From: Planctomycetota bacterium
GTDB lineage: Bacteria; Planctomycetota; Phycisphaerae; WQYP01
DNA: 5,497 bases
NCBI GenBank assembly: GCA_021785155.1
Contig: JAJYGE010000532.1
Span: 1 to 5,497, forward strand
Direction: 5' to 3'
Part shown: piece by piece, positions 1-5,497 of the stretch
Layout of the letters: each line of letters starts with the position of its first letter
Numbering within the stretch: the stretch's first letter is position 1
Program-made: the position numbers and the translations under genes
The notes under the pieces: generated by a model
Database searches by the model: none
Told to the model about the DNA's origin: nothing
Seen by the model: the letters and a program-made list of their open reading frames with translations, nothing else

Positions 1-970
1 TATAAAGTCCCAGCAGGTGTTCCCATAAGGCCCAAGGATGTCGTCGGGCCAGACGCGTTCGCCATGCGCTGTACGCGGAATGCAAAATATCCCGTAGCGG
101 CGGTGTGATGACCTCCCCGGCATTAATGAGTACCTCTCCACGATGAAAGACCATCTGTGGCATGGTGATAGCGGCCTGATTGGCTGCCGCCAGCTTGTCC
201 ATGGCCGCGGTATCAAGAACAAAGGTGGGCGTTTTCTTTGCGGCCAGAAATGCCGATACTGTATTCCATAATGGTTCGGGCAGACACTGTTCCACCATGG
301 GGCGGAACCCCTGCCCGCTGGTGTCCAACACACCCAGTTCATTAAGTTTAATCCGTGATTGTTCAACCTTGGTTCCCTCAACGGTGCGGACGATAATATT
401 CACCGACGGTGTTCTCGCAATCGCTTTCAGGGCTTTCTGATCAATCACGGGCCGGCGCTTTAATTCGTCCACCAGCAGCGTGATCCGGCGGGAATATTGC
501 GGGAATTGATTATCTTCAATGATGCTGTGCAAATAGTTCAACGCATTGACGGTCATGGTCGGAAAACGTGTCCGCAGCGGCTCCGGCATGTCGGCGGGGG
601 TTTTAATGGAGGCCACATCATAGGGCAGGCTATTAAGCTCGGTACCGATAATTTCCAGTAATTTGCCTTTATCATTGAGCTTTACCACGGGATTGGTATG
701 AATGCGGGCCTGTCGCCGCAGAGCGGCAAATTTCGCCTGATCCGGAAGGCTGAAGGTAACCGGTGATAAAATTGTCGCGGGGGCCTTGATTCCCAGCCAA
801 ACCGGTGTACTGTTGGGAACCAGCTCCAACAAAAGCAACGCCGCAAAGCACAGGCTGGCTATGGTTAAAAACGTCCATTGCCGCCCGGTTATTTTTTTCC
901 AGTAAAGCTGTCGTGGAGATGCGTCCTCGGCCACTGCCATCCGACGCAGGCTCTTTTTTTCAAACCACAT
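1..970 (-). CDS. PgpH/YqfF-type 7TM-HD membrane protein, N-terminal part (3' end beyond left edge)
   Basis: The minus strand is open from an ATG at 970 to the window edge, giving 323 residues without a stop. Seen: a basic N-terminus, one hydrophobic segment at about residues 32-51 (WTFLTIASLCFAALLLLELV), then a long soluble stretch. Near residues 61-100 is the pattern 'I.AP..I..P..F...D......LR..AR.....VV.LN', and near 274-296 is 'VFHRGEVLINAGEVITPPL'. Both are typical of the extracellular domain of 7TM-HD proteins (7TMR-HDED). In that family the domain is followed by seven membrane helices and a cytoplasmic HD phosphohydrolase that, in PgpH of Firmicutes, cleaves cyclic di-AMP. Those parts would lie left of the window, so catalytic function cannot be confirmed. 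The start is uncertain: ATG 970 has no good Shine-Dalgarno sequence, ATG 940 has a weak AAAGAG upstream, and GTG 1000 is also in frame. An in-frame TGA at 1013-1015 bounds the options. The family often neighbours phoH and ybeY; neither is in the window. Confidence 0.72.
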   Translation of the reverse strand, partial: MWFEKKSLRRMAVAEDASPRQLYWKKITGRQWTFLTIASLCFAALLLLELVPNSTPVWLGIKAPATILSPVTFSLPDQAKFAALRRQARIHTNPVVKLNDKGKLLEIIGTELNSLPYDVASIKTPADMPEPLRTRFPTMTVNALNYLHSIIEDNQFPQYSRRITLLVDELKRRPVIDQKALKAIARTPSVNIIVRTVEGTKVEQSRIKLNELGVLDTSGQGFRPMVEQCLPEPLWNTVSAFLAAKKTPTFVLDTAAMDKLAAANQAAITMPQMVFHRGEVLINAGEVITPPLRDILHSAYSAWRTRLARRHPWALWEHLLGLY

Positions 971-1178
971 ATATTTTTTTCGGCAGCCCTTGGCCGCCAC
1001 CTCATGCCCATTTCATGGCGGATCGGTCCATTCATCTGGAACGATCGCGCCGCTGTAGCGATGGGCGCAAGCCTGTCGCCCGTCTGTCGCAACGCATGAT
1101 AGCAATTTTACCCGCAGCGGGGGGGCAGCTAAAGTCAGTAGGAGGAACTTGGAGCACTTTATGCCAAGAAATAGTCCT

Positions 1179-1208
1179 ATAACAATATAAAATTTGTAAA
1201 ACAAACAA
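1179..1208 (-). promoter_or_regulatory. Possible promoter for the pgpH-like gene in the AT-rich gap
   Basis: Read on the minus strand, TTGTTT (1208-1203) and TGTTAT (1184-1179) are 18 bases apart and match the sigma-70 -35 and -10 consensus at four of six positions each. Runs of A and T lie upstream, as in an UP element. Transcription would start near 1171 and leave a leader of about 200 bases before the pgpH-like start. Such matches arise easily by chance in AT-rich DNA, so this marks the likely region, not a proven site. Confidence 0.25.
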
Positions 1209-1274
1209 TAATATTCAATTAAACATGAATAAAATATATAAAGGCGAAATAATTGCGGGTTTGTTATTTTGTGC

Positions 1275-1303
1275 TTTTGCTCTCAATCTGCAGTGAGAGA
1301 AAA
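1275..1303 (-). terminator. Hairpin just after nuoI, possible transcription end
   Basis: An inverted repeat starts 14 bases beyond the nuoI stop. CTCTCA (1280-1285) pairs with TGAGAG (1294-1299), and TTTT (1275-1278) pairs with AAAA (1300-1303), leaving one bulged base at 1279 and an 8-base loop. The stem has ten pairs but only about three G-C pairs, and no T-run follows on either strand, so it is not a classic intrinsic terminator. Its place at the end of a gene block and before a long AT-rich gap suggests a transcript end or 3'-stabilising structure. Confidence 0.35.
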
Positions 1304-1316
1304 CTCAAAACGATAA

Positions 1317-1856
1317 TCACATGGGGCGTCGCTTGATTGTCTGGTCATAGATGGCCAGAAGTTTTTGTTTGTCAAAAATCATTTCTTCCCGTGTGAGTCC
1401 GACAATGTCGTATTCGTAGGTCAGTTCAATAGCATCCACGGGACAGGCTTCCTCACACATACCGCAATAAATGCAACGCAATTCATCAATATCAAACTTA
1501 ATCGGGTATTTTTCCCGATCCGGCCAGGAATCCGGGGCGGCATCACCGACAATGTGAATGCAGTGCGCCGGACAGGCCGTGGCGCACATATAACAGGCCA
1601 CACATTTCACCCGATTCTGTTCATCGCGGTTCAACCGATGCACACCGCGATAGCGTTGTACATCCATGCCCTGATCCAGCACCGGCTTATCCTCCCGGCG
1701 TTCTTCAGGATATTGCATCGTCCGTACATTGCCGCTGACGGATCGGAACAGGTGAACCATGGTGCTGCCCAAGCCCGAAAGCACCGCGGGTAAAAAGATA
1801 TTTTCCGAAGCGTTCAACACCGGTGGTTGCAATTCAATGACATCTTCAAGTTTCAT
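1317..1856 (-). CDS. nuoI: NADH-quinone oxidoreductase subunit I (NuoI), 179 aa
   Basis: NuoI is the peripheral-arm subunit of complex I that carries clusters N6a and N6b and passes electrons towards N2 and quinone at the cytoplasmic face of the membrane. Two complete CxxCxxCxxxCP motifs are visible: C85, C88, C91, C95 and C128, C131, C134, C138. Family-typical text surrounds them (YRGVHRL at 69-75, CVACYMCATACPAHCIHI, EKYPIKFDIDELRC). The length matches the family (about 160-180 aa). The ATG at 1856 is well supported: GGAG sits at 1868-1865 with an 8-base spacer, and a TGA lies directly in frame before the ATG. The gene lies 91 bp after rfbC. No other nuo gene is next to it: rfbC is upstream, and a gap and an unrelated gene are downstream. 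This is unusual, since nuoI normally lies between nuoH and nuoJ. A generic 2[4Fe-4S] ferredoxin is less likely given the NuoI-specific flanks. Confidence 0.93.
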   Translation of the reverse strand: MKLEDVIELQPPVLNASENIFLPAVLSGLGSTMVHLFRSVSGNVRTMQYPEERREDKPVLDQGMDVQRYRGVHRLNRDEQNRVKCVACYMCATACPAHCIHIVGDAAPDSWPDREKYPIKFDIDELRCIYCGMCEEACPVDAIELTYEYDIVGLTREEMIFDKQKLLAIYDQTIKRRPM

Positions 1857-1947
1857 TCAGCGTTCTCCACATTCCGTGGTTCGGGGCACATTACCCGCCA
1901 CATAATACGCACAAACGCCCCCATTGGAAAGTTTGCGTCAGCGTCGG

Positions 1948-2490
1948 TCACAAATATACCTCGGCGTCGCGCAGGCGCGGAGCGGTACGGTCTTTCTCTG
2001 ATAACACCAGAGCACCGGCATCCGGCCAGGGTATGCCGATGTCTGGATCATTAAACAGGATGGACCGCTCAAATTCTTTAGCATAATAATCGGTTGTTTT
2101 ATAAAGAAACTCTACTGTTTCCGACAGTACCAGAAAGCCATGTGCAAATCCGGGCGGTACATAGGCTATGCGCAAGTTCTCATCCGAAAGATTAAACCCC
2201 ACTGATTTGCCAAATGTCGGAGAATGTCGGCGAATATCCACCGCCACATCATACACTTCTCCACGCACCACGCGGACAAGCTTTCCCTGGGCCTGCTGAA
2301 TCTGGTAATGCAATCCGCGTAAAACACCCCGGCTGGAGCGCGAATGATTGTCCTGCACAAAATCGGCGGTGATGCCCAGCTTGGCAAAACTACGTTGGTT
2401 GTAACTTTCCATGAAAAAGCCGCGGGCGTCACGATACACCGCCGGTTCCAGCAGCAGAACGTCAGGAATGTCAGTGGGGATTATTTTCAT
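1948..2490 (-). CDS. rfbC: dTDP-4-dehydrorhamnose 3,5-epimerase (RmlC), 180 aa
   Basis: This cytoplasmic cupin enzyme epimerises C3 and C5 of dTDP-4-keto-6-deoxy-D-glucose, the third step to dTDP-L-rhamnose. Counting from ATG 2490, the family's key residues are all present: catalytic His61 in RGVLRGLHYQ, Lys70 in QGKLVRVVRGEVYDVAVDIR, Tyr130 in EFLYKTTDYY and Asp167 in LSEKD. The substrate-entry motif YVPPGFAHGF is also there. Length is normal for the family (about 180 aa). The ATG gives the usual start MKIIPTDIPDV and lies two bases after the rfbA stop. A TTG at 2496, two codons upstream, overlaps that stop and is better placed behind a GGAAG at 2511-2507, so it is a real alternative (182 aa). 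Either way translation is probably coupled to rfbA. The C-terminus (RLRDAEVYL) is complete, and nuoI follows after 91 bp. Confidence 0.95.
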   Translation of the reverse strand: MKIIPTDIPDVLLLEPAVYRDARGFFMESYNQRSFAKLGITADFVQDNHSRSSRGVLRGLHYQIQQAQGKLVRVVRGEVYDVAVDIRRHSPTFGKSVGFNLSDENLRIAYVPPGFAHGFLVLSETVEFLYKTTDYYAKEFERSILFNDPDIGIPWPDAGALVLSEKDRTAPRLRDAEVYL

Positions 2491-2492
2491 AT

Positions 2493-3371
2493 TCAAGCCA
2501 GCTTTTCTTCCAGAATTTCCAACAGGTATTGCCCATACTCATTTTTGGCCAGTGGTTTGGCTAATTGGCGTAATTGTTCAGCGGTGATAAATCCGCGCCG
2601 CCAGGCGATTTCCTCCGGGCAGGCCACTTTCAAACCCTGCCGACGTTCAATGGTTTGAATATACATGGAGGCATCCAGCAAAGATTGATGCGTGCCGGTA
2701 TCCAGCCATGCCATTCCTCGTCCCATGACTTTTACGCGTAAGGTTTTCTTAGCCAGATACACCTTGTTGACATCTGTAATTTCGAGTTCGCCCCGCGCGG
2801 AGGGTTTAAGATGTTCCGCTACCGATACCACGTCCGGGCCATAAAAATAAATGCCGGTGACCGCATATCTGGATTTTGGTTTCACCGGCTTTTCCTCCAG
2901 TGATAAGGCGTTAAAATCTTTGTCGAATTCCACGACACCGTAGCGCTCCGGATCCACGACGGGATAGGCAAAGACGGTAGCCCCGGTGGATTCTTCGGCG
3001 GCGGCCTTGAGATCGGCCGCAAAATCATGGCCATAAAAAATATTATCGCCCAACACCAAAGCGCTGGGATTGTCGGCGATAAATTCCTTGCCGATGATAA
3101 AGGCCTGGGCAATACCGTTGGGTTCGGGTTGCACCGCATAAGAAATATTCAGGCCCCAGTGTTTGCCATCGCCAAGCAATTGCTGAAATCTTGGTGTATC
3201 CTGCGGGGTGGAAATTAGCAGAATATCGCGCATACCCGCCAGCATCAGGGTGGAAAGCGGATAATAAATCATCGGCTTGTCATAAACCGGCAGCAATTGC
3301 TTGGAAACCGCCAAAGTCACGGGATGCAGCCGGGTGCCGGCACCACCGGCAAGAATAATGCCTTTTCGCAT
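2493..3371 (-). CDS. rfbA: Glucose-1-phosphate thymidylyltransferase (RmlA), 292 aa
   Basis: RmlA joins dTTP and glucose-1-phosphate to dTDP-glucose and pyrophosphate, the first and usually feedback-inhibited step of dTDP-rhamnose synthesis. Visible are the nucleotide-binding signature [11 protein letters not shown] (9-19), [18 protein letters not shown] (23-40), the glucose-site stretch [12 protein letters not shown] (80-91), the metal-binding LGDN with Asp109, EEKP (159-162), ELEITDVN (195-202) and WLDTGTH with the second metal Asp225 (222-228). The C-terminal [11 protein letters not shown] (252-262) and a 292-residue length fit the short RfbA/RffH class of 290-295 aa. ATG 3371 is chosen because GGAG lies 8 bases upstream and the protein starts directly with [14 protein letters not shown] at 3404 would add eleven atypical residues and is rejected. 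The gene lies 137 bp behind rfbB and its stop is next to the rfbC start. Confidence 0.96.
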   Translation of the reverse strand: MRKGIILAGGAGTRLHPVTLAVSKQLLPVYDKPMIYYPLSTLMLAGMRDILLISTPQDTPRFQQLLGDGKHWGLNISYAVQPEPNGIAQAFIIGKEFIADNPSALVLGDNIFYGHDFAADLKAAAEESTGATVFAYPVVDPERYGVVEFDKDFNALSLEEKPVKPKSRYAVTGIYFYGPDVVSVAEHLKPSARGELEITDVNKVYLAKKTLRVKVMGRGMAWLDTGTHQSLLDASMYIQTIERRQGLKVACPEEIAWRRGFITAEQLRQLAKPLAKNEYGQYLLEILEEKLA

Positions 3372-3508
3372 GTTTGTTTCTCCACAAGTTTGGCCGTTCC
3401 TCACGCCGGGAGTACCGGATGATAATCCGGGGGCTGATCTACCACCACCGGGCGACTACGGCAACGCCGGGATGCTTCTCCACGCCCAAACTCGAAACTG
3501 TCTCAAGT
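3372..3508. other. rfbB-rfbA spacer with short repeats
   Basis: This 137-bp gap is longer than the other spacers in the sugar-nucleotide block and has no coding content I can support. It holds a perfect inverted repeat, CCGGAT-GATA-ATCCGG (3415-3430), a 9-base direct repeat ACGCCGGGA (3403-3411 and 3464-3472), an 8-base direct repeat TTCTCCAC (3378-3385 and 3476-3483), and a 7-base inverted pair AGTTTGG/CCAAACT. One TTCTCCAC copy is the rfbA ribosome binding site read on the other strand. No T-run follows the hairpin, so a terminator is not supported. It may be a leader, an attenuation structure, or the remains of a small intergenic repeat. Confidence 0.4.
3380..3383 (-). promoter_or_regulatory. 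Ribosome binding site that fixes the rfbA start
   Basis: On the minus strand GGAG is followed by AAACAAAC and ATG, an 8-base spacer. The nuoI (GGAG, 1868-1865) and rfbB (AAGGAG, 4614-4609) sites have the same spacing. It lies inside the longer reading frame that begins at GTG 3404, so it argues for ATG 3371 as the true rfbA start. Confidence 0.7.
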
Positions 3509-4600
3509 TTAACCACGTTGGGCGTAATTGGCATCCACCCATTTGCGATATTCCCCACTGACGACATGCTCAATCCAGTTACTATGATCCAGATACCATT
3601 GCACGGTGGCCCGGATGCCGTCGGCAAAGGAACATTTAGGGTGCCAGCCTAATTCACGATTAATCTTGGTGATATCCATGGCATATCGTCGGTCGTGGCC
3701 GGGGCGATCTTTCACGAATTGGATCAAGGACGCATGGGGACGGTGGGGGGAAGTGGGGCGCAATTCATCCAGAATTGAACAGATGGTTTTGACGACATCG
3801 ATATTTTTCATTTCGCTGTTGCCGCCGATATTGTAAGTTTCACCGGGCTGACCGGCTTGTAATACTTCCCGGATTGCGTCGCAGTGATCGAGTACAAAAA
3901 GCCAATCGCGGACGTTCAGGCCGTCACCGTAAACCTGCAATGGTTTTCCGGCCAGAGCATTGAGAATGATCAGTGGAATAAGCTTTTCCGGAAACTGGAA
4001 TGGACCATAATTATTGGAGCAATTGGTCGTAAGTACCGGCAGGTGATACGTGTGATGATACGCCCGTACCAGATGATCAGACGCGGCCTTGGAAGCGGAA
4101 TATGGGCTGTTTGGGGCATACGGTGTTGTTTCGGTAAATGCCGGATCCGTAGCGCTTAAAGAACCATAAACTTCATCGGTCGAAACGTGGAGGAATCGGA
4201 AATCGGTCTTTTTCGGATCCGCCAGTTTGGACCAGTATGCCCGCGCCGCCTCCAGCAGATGAAATGTCCCGTTGACATTGGTGATGACAAAATCTTCCGG
4301 ACCATGAATAGATCGGTCAACATGGCTTTCCGCCGCAAAATGAACAATGGCCCGCGGCTGATGTGTAGCCAGCAGCTTATCAAGCATCGCACGATCATGA
4401 ATATCCCCCTGCACAAATACATGCCGGGAGTCACCACTTAGACCGGCAAGATTTTCCCGGTTCCCCGCGTAGGTGAGTTTATCTAAATTCACCACCGGGG
4501 TGCCGATGGTACTGATCCACGACGTAACAAAATTTGAGCCGATAAAACCGGCCCCACCAGTTACCAAAATGGCAGCGTGAGGATTACTTGACTGGATCAT
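3509..4600 (-). CDS. rfbB: dTDP-glucose 4,6-dehydratase (RmlB), 363 aa
   Basis: RmlB is an NAD-dependent extended short-chain dehydrogenase that turns dTDP-glucose into dTDP-4-keto-6-deoxyglucose in the cytoplasm, the second step to dTDP-rhamnose. The Rossmann motif GGAGFIG is at 15-21. [13 protein letters not shown] (39-51) and [11 protein letters not shown] (88-98) are classic RmlB sequences. The catalytic Thr141-Asp142-Glu143 (STDEVYG) and Tyr167/Lys171 (YSASK) are intact. [15 protein letters not shown] (196-210), [14 protein letters not shown] (223-236) and [11 protein letters not shown] (299-309) bind the nucleotide sugar. Length is in the normal range (about 330-365 aa), and the C-terminal WYLDHSNWI is complete. 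The start at ATG 4600 is secure: AAGGAG at 4614-4609 has an 8-base spacer, and an in-frame TGA lies directly before it. The gene follows argG by 90 bp and precedes rfbA. Confidence 0.97.
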   Translation of the reverse strand: MIQSSNPHAAILVTGGAGFIGSNFVTSWISTIGTPVVNLDKLTYAGNRENLAGLSGDSRHVFVQGDIHDRAMLDKLLATHQPRAIVHFAAESHVDRSIHGPEDFVITNVNGTFHLLEAARAYWSKLADPKKTDFRFLHVSTDEVYGSLSATDPAFTETTPYAPNSPYSASKAASDHLVRAYHHTYHLPVLTTNCSNNYGPFQFPEKLIPLIILNALAGKPLQVYGDGLNVRDWLFVLDHCDAIREVLQAGQPGETYNIGGNSEMKNIDVVKTICSILDELRPTSPHRPHASLIQFVKDRPGHDRRYAMDITKINRELGWHPKCSFADGIRATVQWYLDHSNWIEHVVSGEYRKWVDANYAQRG

Positions 4601-4690
4601 TCAAAATGCTCCTTCGGCCACCGTGGATCAAAATCCGGACACCGCGCCGGAAATACTTACCTTTGCATCGGCTTATTGAGACCACCAAGT
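4601..4690. other. argG-rfbB spacer
   Basis: This is a 90-bp non-coding gap. Near rfbB it carries the AAGGAG ribosome binding site (4614-4609). No clear promoter, and no hairpin with a T-run that would end the argG transcript, is visible, so read-through from argG into rfbB is possible. Confidence 0.5.
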
Positions 4691-5497
4691 TCAATCCCGG
4701 CGATCCCGCAGGGCATTGACCTTCATGGGCAATCCAAAAAGCTTGATAAAACCAATGGCGTCTTTTCCATCGTATTCCGTACCCATGGTAAAGCTTGCCA
4801 GATCAGGTCGGTACAAACTGCCCGGCGAGGTAACCGATGCCACCGTCGCCCGACCCTTGAAAAGACGAATTTTTACCGTACCGGTGACGTTTCGGGTCGC
4901 CGCGGTGACAAACGCATCAAGGGCCTCGCGCAGCGGATGGAACCACTGGCCATAGTAGACAAGATCCGCATATTTCAGCGCAATCTGCTGCTTGTAATGA
5001 GCTAAATCACGCTCCATGCACAGCGCTTCCAACGCCCGGATGCCCGTCAGCAATACCGTGCCACCCGGTGTTTCATACGCCCCACGGCTCTTCATGCCCA
5101 CCAGACGATTTTCCACCAGATCCACCTGCCCCACGCCATGGCGCCCGGCGATCATGTTAAGGGTTTCAATAATTTTGTGCGCCGCCAACTTGCGGCCATT
5201 AACGCTTATCGGTGTGCCGGCCTCAAAGCCAACGGTGACAAATTCCGCTTTCCCCGGAGCTTTACTCACCGGAACGCTCATGACCCACAGATTATCCAGC
5301 GGCTCATTGGCCGGATTCTCCAGATCCGCCCCTTCATGTGAAATGTGCCATAAATTACGATCGCGAGAATAAATCTTTTTGACCGTCTGGCTGATCGGCA
5401 CGCCTTTTTCTTTCGCATATTTAATGGCCGCCTCGCGGCTGCGGAGTTCAAAGCGGTCATCCTTCCACGGCGCGATGATTTTTAATTCAGGGACAAG
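4691..5497 (-). CDS. argG: Argininosuccinate synthase, C-terminal 268 residues (5' end beyond right edge)
   Basis: ArgG condenses citrulline and aspartate, using ATP, to argininosuccinate in the next-to-last step of arginine synthesis. The frame is open from the right edge (LVPELKIIAPWK, then FELRSRE), so the N-terminal ATP pyrophosphatase domain and the real start lie outside. Visible parts (numbered from the edge) are DRNLWHIS (46-53), ENPANEP (60-66), the VDLVENRLVGMKSRGAYETPGG block (124-146), HYKQQIALKYADLVYYGQWF (166-185), PLREALDAF (188-196), NVTGTVKIRLFKG and GFIKLFGLPMK (249-259). These cover the substrate-binding and C-terminal oligomerisation region of the family, and the C-terminus is complete. 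With a family length near 400 aa, roughly 130 residues are missing. Apparent starts inside, such as GTG 5401, are internal codons. No frameshift or missing motif is seen. Confidence 0.96.
   Translation of the reverse strand, partial: LVPELKIIAPWKDDRFELRSREAAIKYAKEKGVPISQTVKKIYSRDRNLWHISHEGADLENPANEPLDNLWVMSVPVSKAPGKAEFVTVGFEAGTPISVNGRKLAAHKIIETLNMIAGRHGVGQVDLVENRLVGMKSRGAYETPGGTVLLTGIRALEALCMERDLAHYKQQIALKYADLVYYGQWFHPLREALDAFVTAATRNVTGTVKIRLFKGRATVASVTSPGSLYRPDLASFTMGTEYDGKDAIGFIKLFGLPMKVNALRDRRD

Larger units (their letters stand above)
971..1316. other. Non-coding gap between nuoI and the pgpH-like gene, AT-rich on its right side
   Basis: No convincing gene lies in these 346 bases. Positions 1171-1240 hold only 10 G or C in 70 bases (hand count), and 1161-1320 about 28%, far below the flanking genes. 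The stretch from about 980 to 1160 has normal composition and includes a run of seven G at 1119-1125, flanked by the short palindrome cccgcagcggg. It would form the upstream region and perhaps a long 5' leader of the pgpH-like gene. Besides the promoter-like boxes listed separately, a TAAAAT box on the minus strand (1105-1110) is another possible -10 element, with only a poor -35 match (TTTAGC, 1128-1133). I recognise no riboswitch or RNA gene. Confidence 0.6.

Noticed and set aside
951..960. A7 run forming a dnaX-like slippery heptamer in codons 4-6 of the pgpH-like gene
   Set aside because: The heptamer is in the right phase but lies a few codons from an uncertain start, with no downstream structure I can support, so programmed frameshifting is unlikely.
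805..1182. Open frame of 125 codons on the plus strand
   Set aside because: It overlaps the start of the pgpH-like gene and the upstream gap, has no recognisable domain and no ribosome binding site.
1013..1204. Minus-strand 63-codon frame with a signal-peptide-like start, in frame with the pgpH-like gene
   Set aside because: It begins at a TTG without a ribosome binding site, its hydrophobic start comes from the AT-rich island, and it ends at a TGA before the pgpH-like start. A chance frame is more likely than a broken N-terminus.
1365..1793. Open frame of 142 codons on the plus strand opposite nuoI
   Set aside because: It is wholly antisense to a clear nuoI with intact cysteine motifs and resembles no family; it is a shadow frame.
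3372..3404. GTG at 3404 as the rfbA start
   Set aside because: It would add eleven residues not typical of RmlA, and the GGAG before ATG 3371 lies inside this extension.
4691..5401. A complete 236-residue protein starting at GTG 5401
   Set aside because: The same frame continues to the right edge with clear ArgG sequence (KIIAPWK, SRE), so this is only the C-terminal part of a larger gene.
1..5497. CRISPR arrays, tRNA or rRNA genes, insertion sequences, phage or defence genes
   Set aside because: I looked on both strands and saw no regularly spaced repeats, no tRNA-like folds, no transposase motifs and no terminal inverted repeats with target duplications.

Overview
The window reads as an ordinary chromosomal segment of a Gram-negative-type bacterium. 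Six protein-coding genes all lie on the minus strand, so transcription runs right to left. Two of them are cut by the window edges. Protein style (an argininosuccinate synthase and a NuoI of non-proteobacterial type, plus a PgpH-type 7TM-HD protein with a divergent extracellular domain) and medium G+C fit a member of the Planctomycetota/Verrucomicrobiota or a similar phylum. This placement is a weak inference, because no rRNA or phylum-specific marker is present.

Layout in the direction of transcription: (1) the C-terminal two thirds of argG (argininosuccinate synthase, arginine biosynthesis) enters from the right edge; (2) 90 bp later comes rfbB/rmlB (dTDP-glucose 4,6-dehydratase); (3) after an unusual 137-bp spacer comes rfbA/rmlA (glucose-1-phosphate thymidylyltransferase); (4) rfbC/rmlC (dTDP-4-dehydrorhamnose 3,5-epimerase) is practically fused to the end of rfbA; (5) 91 bp later lies a lone nuoI (8Fe-4S ferredoxin-like subunit of respiratory complex I) with both cysteine motifs intact; (6) a 346-bp non-coding stretch, very AT-rich in its right half and containing a hairpin just after nuoI, separates this block from the N-terminal part of a PgpH/YqfF-type membrane protein that runs off the left edge.

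RfbA, RfbB and RfbC supply three of the four steps from glucose-1-phosphate and dTTP to dTDP-L-rhamnose, a precursor of surface polysaccharide. The last enzyme, RfbD/RmlD, is not in the window. ArgG, the Rml enzymes and NuoI share no pathway, so the shared strand and modest gaps suggest at most a housekeeping co-transcription unit.

No tRNA, rRNA, CRISPR array, insertion sequence or phage gene is seen. I find no convincing new biological system. The points most worth checking are the isolated nuoI, the missing rmlD, the AT-rich gap before pgpH, and the repeat-containing rfbB-rfbA spacer.
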